Below are positions 1-4,817 of a stretch of DNA of 6,969 bases, in pieces (the stretch's first letter is position 1; each line of letters opens with the position of its first letter). Position numbers and translations under genes: made by a program. Location of the stretch: assembly GCA_025938055.1 (NCBI GenBank), contig JAICQC010000251.1, positions 1-6,969 on the forward strand. Direction: 5' to 3'. The DNA comes from Anaerolineales bacterium (GTDB taxonomy: Bacteria; Chloroflexota; Anaerolineae; Anaerolineales; Villigracilaceae). Below the pieces are notes generated by a model, which was not told the DNA's origin, ran no database searches, and worked only from the letters and a program-made list of their open reading frames with translations.

Positions 1-385
1 CGGACATCTTCACTGCTTCCAGCGCCGAATTGACGCGGGCTTCCACATCCTTCATCGGCAATCCCATATGCAGCGGACCGAACGCCACATCCTCGAACAC
101 CGTCGGGGAGAAGAGCTGGTCGTCCGGGTTCTGGAAGACGAGCCCCACCATGGCGCGGATGGCAGGCAGGTTGTCACGCATCAGGCGTTTTCCTCCCACG
201 CTTACCTCGCCCTGCCCGCTTAAGATTCCGTTCAGGTGCAGCATCAGCGTGGACTTGCCAGCGCCGTTCGGTCCCACCAGCGCCACCTTATCCCCTTCAC
301 ACATCTGGAAGGATACGCCGCGCAAAGCCGCCAGCTCGTCGTGATAGGAAAAGTACAGGTCGTGAACTTGTAAAACACTTGTCAT
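1..385 (-). CDS. cbiO: Cobalt/nickel ECF transporter ATP-binding protein CbiO (C-terminus beyond window)
   Basis: ABC ATPase that powers the metal importer from the cytoplasmic face. Only the first 128 residues are visible; the gene runs off the left edge. It opens [14 protein letters not shown], the usual CbiO/EcfA start with the aromatic A-loop (FSY). Walker A is GPNGAGKS (about residues 38-45). The Q-loop is [10 protein letters not shown] (about 83-92), the form typical of ECF-type ATPases, followed by the conserved stretch [18 protein letters not shown]. The signature motif, Walker B and H-loop would lie outside the window. The ATG overlaps the cbiQ stop codon in an ATGA overlap (382-385), which indicates translational coupling, and a GGTGGGA stretch inside cbiQ can serve as ribosome-binding site. 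Gene order cbiM-cbiQ-cbiO is the standard one. The ATPase sequence alone cannot tell cobalt from nickel (NikO) or other ECF systems; the metal assignment comes from the neighbours. Confidence 0.95.
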   Translation of the reverse strand, partial: MTSVLQVHDLYFSYHDELAALRGVSFQMCEGDKVALVGPNGAGKSTLMLHLNGILSGQGEVSVGGKRLMRDNLPAIRAMVGLVFQNPDDQLFSPTVFEDVAFGPLHMGLPMKDVEARVNSALEAVKMS

Positions 386-1173
386 AGTCGTCCCACCATT
401 TGAAATAACAGGAGCGCGATCAATGCCAGCGCGGCAGTCAGGTAGTCGCGGCGGCGAAGCTCGTGCGGGTTGATCGTCTCCATGTGACCGGCGTAGCCAC
501 GCGCCAGCATCGCATTGTAGACGCGGTCGCTGCGCTCGTAACTCCGCAGGAAGAGTTGACCCGCCATATTGCCTGCGACTCGCGCCCGCCACGCCACGCT
601 CCCACCGGACCGTTTGCCGGGCGCGGCGGCTGCGCGGGATTCGCGCGCCCGCATCAGCCGGAAGACCTCATCCCCCAGCACGAAGAGATAGCGATAGAGG
701 AAGGCGATGATCGTGGTCAGAATGGAAGGCACGCGCAGATGCTCGAGCGCGTGGATCAGGTCGGGGAAGCGCGCCACCGCCACGAGCAGGATCGCCATCT
801 GCACCGACAGCCACGAGCGGATGAGGATGCTGACGAAACGCAGGAGTCCGGCATCGGTGATCGTGAGGTCCCAGAAGAGAAGGTGGAAAGAGGTAAGCGG
901 TCTGCCCGGAATCGAGAAGAGCACGGTAAGGGCGACTAGCGCGAACGGCAGCGCGACCAGCGAGCGCTTGAACGTGAAGCCAATCCCGAGTCTGGAAAGC
1001 AGGTTCGCGCCGAGCAGGAAGAGCCAGGAGAGCCCAAAGGCGATCCAGGCGCCGTCTGGCAGGAGCGCATTCGACAGGATGAACAAGACCGTCACCACGA
1101 CCTTCACGCGCGGGTCGAGGCGGTGCAGGAAACTTTCAGATTCATGGTAACGGTCGAATGCGTCGAAATGCAT
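382..1173 (-). CDS. cbiQ: Cobalt/nickel ECF transporter transmembrane protein CbiQ (EcfT family)
   Basis: Integral membrane coupling protein that joins the substrate-binding CbiM to the ATPase CbiO. It has 263 residues, normal for the family. The N-terminal signature HRLDPRVKVVVTVLF (about residues 17-31) is diagnostic of CbiQ/EcfT. Hydrophobic segments lie near 23-38, 42-62, 70-88, 107-135 and 152-167, with a last one at 243-260. The cytoplasmic coupling helices carry the two short Ala/Arg motifs that contact the ATPases: RARESRA (about 175-181, a variant of the first motif) and ARG in MLARGYAG (224-226). The start fits the usual N-terminus, but I see no Shine-Dalgarno sequence before the ATG (upstream reads AAATATTACACAAC). 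The 87-base gap to cbiM holds a palindromic repeat instead. The stop overlaps the cbiO start by 4 bases. Family assignment is firm; the metal (Co or Ni; NikQ is indistinguishable by eye) is inferred. Confidence 0.95.
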   Translation of the reverse strand: MHFDAFDRYHESESFLHRLDPRVKVVVTVLFILSNALLPDGAWIAFGLSWLFLLGANLLSRLGIGFTFKRSLVALPFALVALTVLFSIPGRPLTSFHLLFWDLTITDAGLLRFVSILIRSWLSVQMAILLVAVARFPDLIHALEHLRVPSILTTIIAFLYRYLFVLGDEVFRLMRARESRAAAAPGKRSGGSVAWRARVAGNMAGQLFLRSYERSDRVYNAMLARGYAGHMETINPHELRRRDYLTAALALIALLLFQMVGRL

Positions 1174-1187
1174 GTTGTGTAATATTT

Positions 1188-1257
1188 CGCGCTGAGCGGA
1201 GCGAGCCGACGGGCGAACGCAGTCGAAGCGCGCTTCGTTTGCGTAGCACTCAGCGCG
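1188..1257. repeat. Nested inverted repeat (REP/cruciform-like) between cbiM and cbiQ
   Basis: The outer arms CGCGCTGAG (1188-1196) and CTCAGCGCG (1249-1257) are perfect 9-bp complements. Inside them sits a second hairpin, ACGCA (1217-1221) and TGCGT (1240-1244) flanking a perfect 14-bp palindrome CGAAGCGCGCTTCG (1224-1237). No U-tract follows on the minus strand, so it does not look like an intrinsic terminator. It fills nearly all of the 87-base gap between the two transporter genes. It is probably an intergenic palindromic repeat that folds in the mRNA. Its effect, for example on mRNA stability or on cbiM:cbiQ stoichiometry, is inference. Confidence 0.75.
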
Positions 1258-1260
1258 AGG

Positions 1261-2196
1261 TTAGCTTTTCGCCTTCATGCCCTGACCCAGCAGAATGATG
1301 ATCGCGCCAACAACAATCACACCAATCACTCCGGCAAAAACTGATGAAAGAGCTGTTTCTCCCAAGAAAGGTAATGTGTAATCAGGGATGAGCTGATAGG
1401 GCGCCGAGGCGCCTTTGCCGAGAAATCCCAGGTCTTCTGCCACACGCTCCAGCCCGTCAGGGTCTGCAGAGGCAAGCGGGGAAAGCAGCACGACAGCAAG
1501 CGAGATCAACGCGCCTGCGATCACCCAGCCGCGGCTGCCCCTGGCTGATTCAGAGTTCTCGCCGAGCAGGTCGGGACGAGTCTGGAGGATAAATGTGAGC
1601 GCGGCAACTGTGATCAGCGCCTCACCCAGCCCGATCAGCGCGTGGACCGTCAGCATCGCCGGGATGACGACCTGCAGCTGCGACGTGCCGCTCAGCCACA
1701 ATTGCAGTGAGGTGAACAGCGCGCCCGCCATTACTGAGAGCCAGGCGGCGATCCCGGCGACGGTCAGTTTGAGGGCGCGGTTCCCTGTAGAGACGCCGCG
1801 GTAGAGACCATACCCGATCGCAGCGGTAATCAACCCCATGTTCAGGATGTTCGCGCCCATCACCAGCAAGCCGCCATCCTGGAAGAGCAGTGCCTGTACC
1901 GCAATGACGGCAGTCATCACCAGCATTCCTGCCCACGGACCCAGCGTGATGGCGGCTAACGCGCCGCCCAGCAGGTGACCAGATGTGCCGCCCGCGACCG
2001 GGAAGTTGATCATCTGCGCGGCAAAAATGAAGGCAGCCATCACGCCCATCAGCGGGACCTGTCTGTCACCCAGCGACCTGTTCGAGCGGGAGACCGCGAG
2101 ACTGATCGTAAGGGCAGTAATCACCCAACAGATCATGGAAACTGTAAAGCTTAAAAATCCATCGGGGATGTGAAGAGGCTCTGGTGAGTACAACAT
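1261..2196 (-). CDS. cbiM: Cobalt/nickel transporter substrate-specificity protein CbiM with C-terminal PDGLE domain (CbiM/NikMN-like)
   Basis: Membrane S-component that binds Co2+ or Ni2+ at the outer face and defines the substrate of the CbiMQO importer. It has 311 residues. The CbiM core (about 1-210) shows HIPDGFLS (9-16), the conserved GGTSGHLLGGALAAITLGPW block (69-88) with the metal-ligand His74, and LLFQDGGLLVMGANILNMG (103-121). The C-terminal part (about 224-311) has a membrane helix (about 226-240), an outer PDGLERVAEDLGF motif (247-258) with PDYTLPFL (271-278), and a last membrane helix (about 285-304). This is the PDGLE domain, often fused to CbiM and standing in for a separate CbiN/NikN subunit; no cbiN gene is present here. 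The start is fixed by AAGGAG six bases before the ATG. This leaves seven extra residues before the family's usual Met-His N-terminus, and Leu8 replaces that Met. Nickel is favoured over cobalt only by the upstream operator. Confidence 0.93.
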   Translation of the reverse strand: MLYSPEPLHIPDGFLSFTVSMICWVITALTISLAVSRSNRSLGDRQVPLMGVMAAFIFAAQMINFPVAGGTSGHLLGGALAAITLGPWAGMLVMTAVIAVQALLFQDGGLLVMGANILNMGLITAAIGYGLYRGVSTGNRALKLTVAGIAAWLSVMAGALFTSLQLWLSGTSQLQVVIPAMLTVHALIGLGEALITVAALTFILQTRPDLLGENSESARGSRGWVIAGALISLAVVLLSPLASADPDGLERVAEDLGFLGKGASAPYQLIPDYTLPFLGETALSSVFAGVIGVIVVGAIIILLGQGMKAKS

Positions 2197-2202
2197 ATTA
2201 AT

Positions 2203-2208
2203 CTCCTT
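2203..2208 (-). promoter_or_regulatory. Ribosome-binding site of cbiM (decides its start)
   Basis: AAGGAG on the minus strand, six bases (ATTAAT) before the ATG at 2196. It supports the longer CbiM start even though other family members begin at the equivalent of residue 8. Residue 8 here is encoded by CTT, which is not a start codon. Confidence 0.8.
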
Positions 2209-2236
2209 ATCTCTTTCTCGTCGACAGTTCTATGTG

Positions 2237-2279
2237 AGCCTTGCGAAGGTCTGGTTGCTCAGGGAATCTTCGCCAGGCG
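2237..2279. repeat. Imperfect inverted repeat downstream of the Fur-family gene (CCTTGCGAAGG family, copy 1)
   Basis: The left arm AGCCTTGCGAAGGT (2237-2250) pairs with ATCTTCGCCAGGCG (2266-2279), matching at 11 of 14 positions. The left arm is identical to the arm of the second copy at 2799-2812. The repeat begins 3 bases after the regulator's stop codon and ends before the cbiM ribosome-binding site. No U-tract follows on the minus strand, so it may act as an RNA hairpin within a polycistronic message rather than as a terminator. Confidence 0.6.
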
Positions 2280-2282
2280 AAT

Positions 2283-2699
2283 TCACTGACAATGCGGGCA
2301 GATGCCAAAGAAGGTCATATGACTATCAATACGCACATATCCACTAGTCGATTCTAATTTGCTATAAAGCTCCTTAAGCAGGGTATGTTCCACCTCAATC
2401 TCATCGCTGCAGATACGGCAAACAAGATGATGATGATCGTTACCGGCAATTTCATACATTAAGTGACCATTACCAGTATGGGAAAGCCGCGCCAAACCGT
2501 TCTGAGCAAGGAACTCCAGCGTGCGATAAACGGTCGGTTCTGTCAGGCTGGGCAGTTCCTGCTTCGCCTGCCGGTACACTTCGCGCGGTGAAAGATGCGT
2601 CCCGGCATGGCGCAGCGCATGCAGGATCGCCAGCCGCTGAGACGTCATTCGGAAGCCGCGGGCACGCAGTTGAGAGGCATATTCAGAAACACAGGACAT
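2283..2699 (-). CDS. Fur-family metal-responsive transcriptional regulator (Nur/Zur-like)
   Basis: DNA-binding metalloregulator, 138 residues, typical for Fur proteins. The winged-helix domain spans about 1-82, with RMTSQRLAIL (17-26) and the recognition helix TEPTVYRTLEFLAQNGL (53-69). The dimerisation/metal domain follows, with HHHLVCRIC (89-97), HTLLKELYSKLE (105-116) and CPHC (134-137). The two CxxC pairs (Cys94/97 and Cys134/137) form the usual structural zinc site. His35, His74, His79, His89-91 and His127 are candidate sensing ligands. I chose the ATG at 2699, with AAGG six bases upstream, over a TTG at 2726, because the TTG lies inside a palindromic operator. Being first gene before cbiMQO suggests it represses itself and the importer when metal is replete. 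The TTGCAA-type operator points to a nickel sensor (Nur), but zinc, iron or manganese sensing cannot be excluded from sequence. Confidence 0.9.
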   Translation of the reverse strand: MSCVSEYASQLRARGFRMTSQRLAILHALRHAGTHLSPREVYRQAKQELPSLTEPTVYRTLEFLAQNGLARLSHTGNGHLMYEIAGNDHHHLVCRICSDEIEVEHTLLKELYSKLESTSGYVRIDSHMTFFGICPHCQ

Positions 2700-2707
2700 A
2701 GGAAGCC

Positions 2708-2729
2708 TTATTGCAAGTTTTTGCAATAA
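2708..2729. promoter_or_regulatory. Predicted Fur-family (Nur-like) operator
   Basis: A perfect inverted repeat TTATTGCAA-N4-TTGCAATAA (9-4-9) lies 8 bases upstream of the regulator's ATG, between an AT-rich promoter-like stretch and the start codon. Its core TGCAA-N4-TTGCA is close to the Streptomyces Nur box as I recall it (TGCAA-N5-TTGCA), but with a spacer one base shorter. The size and symmetry fit binding by a Fur-family dimer, and the position fits autorepression of a regulator-cbiMQO operon. No second copy is seen before cbiM. Confidence 0.7.
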
Positions 2730-2809
2730 CTATATAATAGTATACAACAGAGAGGGATTTCTTACTAGAACAGATGTGCTATTATATCAAAATCTAAAAG
2801 CCTTGCGAA
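2730..2809 (-). promoter_or_regulatory. Probable promoter region of the regulator-cbiMQO operon
   Basis: This AT-rich stretch has several -10-like boxes on the minus strand. One is an exact TATAAT (2786-2781) with TTCGCA (2809-2804, 4 of 6 matches to TTGACA) 17 bases upstream. TATACT (2744-2739) and TATAGT (2734-2729) lie nearer the operator but lack a good -35. With either of the nearer boxes the operator would cover the transcription start, which suits repression. Which box is used cannot be decided by eye. Confidence 0.4.
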
Positions 2810-2855
2810 GGTTGATACGGCGCTTCCCTTCCTTCTCGAAAACCTTCGCAAGGCT
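2799..2855 (-). terminator. 15-bp inverted repeat after the lipoprotein gene (CCTTGCGAAGG family, copy 2), possible terminator
   Basis: The arms AGCCTTGCGAAGGTT (2799-2813) and AACCTTCGCAAGGCT (2841-2855) are perfect complements separated by a 27-base loop. On the minus strand the hairpin starts 12 bases after the lipoprotein stop codon and runs into TTTTAGATTTT, a U-rich tail, so it could terminate that transcript. The loop is longer than usual for an intrinsic terminator. One arm recurs at 2237-2250, so this is also a dispersed repeat. Confidence 0.6.
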
Positions 2856-2867
2856 CCACAGGTGATT

Positions 2868-3563
2868 TTACGGCTCCCAGAAGAACTGGATCAAGGCATA
2901 AATATACGGCTTGCCGCCAACGTATTCAATCCCCATCACCCACGTCTGCCAGTCCAAATTGCCATTCTCCGGTGTGCCCGGGAAATGGATGGAATAGAAT
3001 TCGTTTTGATACTCCCATACCATTTCATAGGTTGCGCCGCCATGCACAAGCTCATTGCAGTGCAGCGTATAAGGCTTGTTAAAAATGCTGACCAGTTCGG
3101 GTACGACCACATCATGAAAAGACCCGCGCTTCAACTCGCCGCTGCCGGGCTCTGTTCCCCAATCTACTTCGAAGGTCGTCTCGAAGAGGAACTCTGCATG
3201 TTCAGGTTGGTAGGTAATGACCGTCCCATTGCGATAGTACGCCACATCCATACCGCGCGCCGGGCTGACAAGTGAACTTAACAGCGTTCCATCAGAAGCG
3301 AGGATGGCTGTCTTAAAGGAGTCGATCAGTGCCGTCACTTGAGGGTCGGCGCAAATGGTGGCGGGGTTCGGAGGAGCGGTCGCGCCGGGAGGAGGCGTGA
3401 GAGCGCCAGGCGTGAGGGTCAGCGAAGGTGGAGTGGTAACGGACAACGTTGAGGTCGGAAAGGCAAGCAGGGTCGGTGTCGCAGGTGCTTGCGTGGCAGG
3501 CGAACCGCAACCCACCAGCATGGTCAACCCAATGAAGAACATCGTGAGAGTCCTGATATTCAT
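2868..3563 (-). CDS. Putative lipoprotein of unknown function
   Basis: Secreted lipid-anchored protein, 231 residues from the chosen start. The signal sequence has Arg4, a hydrophobic core (residues 6-18) and lipobox LVGC, with Cys19 as the lipidated residue. A Thr/Pro/Ala-rich linker follows (about 20-70), then a compact domain of about 160 residues. The domain begins with a helix-like stretch (VTALIDSFKTAILASDGTLLSSLVSP, given here only as its position, about 76-101) and ends in an aromatic-rich strand-like segment (WVMGIEYVGGKPYIYALIQFFWEP, about 208-231). Cys71 and Cys169 could form a disulfide. I do not recognise the family. The outline (N-terminal helix, then a curved sheet rich in aromatics) vaguely recalls NTF2-like folds, but that is a guess. 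The ATG at 3563 was preferred over the one at 3569 because AGGAG sits six bases before the former and directly abuts the latter. A terminator upstream and a hairpin downstream suggest it is transcribed alone. Confidence 0.8.
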   Translation of the reverse strand: MNIRTLTMFFIGLTMLVGCGSPATQAPATPTLLAFPTSTLSVTTPPSLTLTPGALTPPPGATAPPNPATICADPQVTALIDSFKTAILASDGTLLSSLVSPARGMDVAYYRNGTVITYQPEHAEFLFETTFEVDWGTEPGSGELKRGSFHDVVVPELVSIFNKPYTLHCNELVHGGATYEMVWEYQNEFYSIHFPGTPENGNLDWQTWVMGIEYVGGKPYIYALIQFFWEP

Positions 3564-3569
3564 GCTCAT

Positions 3570-3574
3570 CTCCT
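3570..3574 (-). promoter_or_regulatory. Ribosome-binding site of the lipoprotein gene (decides its start)
   Basis: AGGAG on the minus strand. It lies six bases before the ATG at 3563 and immediately against the ATG at 3569, so the downstream ATG (protein beginning MNIRTL) is the better start. Confidence 0.65.
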
Positions 3575-3583
3575 ATTTCGATA

Positions 3584-3589
3584 ATTATA
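3584..3589 (-). promoter_or_regulatory. Candidate -10 box for the lipoprotein gene
   Basis: An exact TATAAT (minus strand) about 20 bases before the start codon, in the short gap after the FIST terminator. No convincing -35 is seen at 16-18 bases spacing, where the terminator stem lies, and the leader would be very short. It is weak evidence for an independent promoter. Confidence 0.35.
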
Positions 3590-3596
3590 TCCACTG

Positions 3597-3636
3597 CAAA
3601 AAACAAAATGCCAGATGCAAATTTGCATCTGGCATT
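3597..3636 (-). terminator. Strong rho-independent terminator after the FIST gene
   Basis: A perfect 30-bp palindrome with 15-bp arms, 3607-3621 and 3622-3636 (AATGCCAGATGCAAA and its complement), is followed on the minus strand by TTTTGTTTTTT. It begins 22 bases after the FIST stop codon at 3659. A stem with a minimal loop plus a U-tract in the right orientation is the textbook layout. It ends the kinase-FIST unit and insulates the lipoprotein gene. Confidence 0.88.
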
Positions 3637-3658
3637 CCAATTCCATCTCTGCTCCAGC

Positions 3659-4813
3659 CTATGCTTCGCCAAAAGCGACGACAACAATATGCTGGTTCAA
3701 CAGTTGCGGCACGCCCGACTCCTTCGCCTGAACAACCTGACCCAGGGTGTACCCGCCCGCCAGAGGAACCTCTTTTCCAAGGATATCCTGAATCGCATTG
3801 ATCTCCGCACCCGGGTGAGACTTCAGCAGCATTTCCCAGGCGATATCCACCAGGACGAATACGAAGACCGGCTTGCTGCCTTCCAATTGCTGCAGCGCCT
3901 GCTGGGCAGCCTGTTGTGCGGCAGTCTCGCAGGAGACGCGGCTGCCAACCAGAAGATAAGCATCCGCGCCGTCGCGCACGGGCGCATTCATGCGGAAGCT
4001 GCCATCTGCCTCCACGCGGATCGGTGCGCGGATGACGAGCTGATCTCCCTGCTCCACGCCCAGCGGATACAAACGCGCCAGGTGGCTGAGCGGTGGGAAC
4101 GCCCATTCACGCGCCGGGTAACCAAAGAGCTGGGCATATGTTTCAGAGGCGGGGCGACCATCCAGCGTGCGCAGCCAAAAGCCGCGCGAACGCGTCACGC
4201 GGAACTGGCTGCCGATGGGATTCCATCCATGGGCAGACCCCACACCCACGCGAACGTTGCCGCGCAGAAATGCCGCCGCCAGTGCGCCCGTTCCATTTTG
4301 TGGACCCGCGATCTGGTAGGAATGTCCTGTATGCAAATCGCCGGAGGAGAGCCCACCTGCCAGCGGGACGTTACCGCTTGAGAGGGCGTTGCACAGTTGG
4401 TCCGCGTCGCCGTTGAACCCATCGGCAAAGAAAAAGACCGCGCGTGTGTCGGCTTGATCCGCAATCTGTTTCGAAAGCTGCGCGCCGGTCTCGCGACCGC
4501 TCTGGGCATAGCCGGGCATCCAGCGCGTCTCGGCCTGGAAATCCCCGGCAAGCAAGCCGACCAGGACGGCATTGGCATGCAGCCCATCCCCCGCCAGGCA
4601 GACCGGACTGCTAAAGCCGATTAGCGGAGTATCACCAAGCAGGCTCGAAACGCCGCTGACCACTTCGCGCGCCTGATACTGGTGCGATGCCATGACAAAA
4701 GCGAAACCGGGAGTTCCGGAACCAAGTTTGTTCAACGCCTGATGCGTTGCCTGCAAACCCGCTTCGCGGCCGCTCAGCGCCTGTGCATAACCGATGGAAG
4801 CCGTAAGAGCCAT
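3659..4813 (-). CDS. Stand-alone FIST-domain sensory protein (FIST_N + FIST_C)
   Basis: Predicted cytoplasmic ligand-binding protein of 384 residues. FIST domains are sensory modules, proposed to bind small ligands such as amino acids, and are usually fused to kinases, chemoreceptors or cyclases. FIST_N covers about 28-215, with IGFSSP (65-70, matching the usual GCSS-type turn), AVFFFADGFNGD (125-136) and VPLAGGLSSGD (149-159), then GSAHGWNPIG (192-201). FIST_C covers about 222-365, with ETYAQLFG (224-231), VPLAGGYTLGQV (349-360) and NQHIVVVAFG (373-382). There is no signal peptide, membrane segment or output domain. I chose ATG 4813, preceded by AAGGA seven bases upstream, because longer readings overlap the kinase in another frame. 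It starts 4 bases after the kinase stop codon, implying translational coupling and a shared signalling role. The ligand is unknown. Confidence 0.88.
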   Translation of the reverse strand: MALTASIGYAQALSGREAGLQATHQALNKLGSGTPGFAFVMASHQYQAREVVSGVSSLLGDTPLIGFSSPVCLAGDGLHANAVLVGLLAGDFQAETRWMPGYAQSGRETGAQLSKQIADQADTRAVFFFADGFNGDADQLCNALSSGNVPLAGGLSSGDLHTGHSYQIAGPQNGTGALAAAFLRGNVRVGVGSAHGWNPIGSQFRVTRSRGFWLRTLDGRPASETYAQLFGYPAREWAFPPLSHLARLYPLGVEQGDQLVIRAPIRVEADGSFRMNAPVRDGADAYLLVGSRVSCETAAQQAAQQALQQLEGSKPVFVFVLVDIAWEMLLKSHPGAEINAIQDILGKEVPLAGGYTLGQVVQAKESGVPQLLNQHIVVVAFGEA

Positions 4814-4817
4814 TTGC

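Noticed and set aside
2197..2282. Cobalamin riboswitch before cbiM
   Set aside because: The gap is only 86 bases, holds a short inverted repeat and the ribosome-binding site, and shows no B12-box-like sequence. It is too short for the aptamer.
2700..2726. TTG start at 2726 for the Fur-family regulator
   Set aside because: It lies inside the palindromic operator and adds nine residues not typical of the family. ATG 2699 has an AAGG upstream.
3607..3636. The 30-bp palindrome as a second regulator-binding site, since it contains TGCAA and TTGCA
   Set aside because: The half-sites are separated by only two bases, and the element sits just after a stop codon with a U-tract in the correct orientation, so a terminator explains it better.
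3608..4381. Plus-strand open frame of 257 codons opposite the FIST gene
   Set aside because: It is antisense to a well-supported FIST protein, its start lies inside the terminator palindrome, and its sequence is low-complexity and Arg-rich without domain character.
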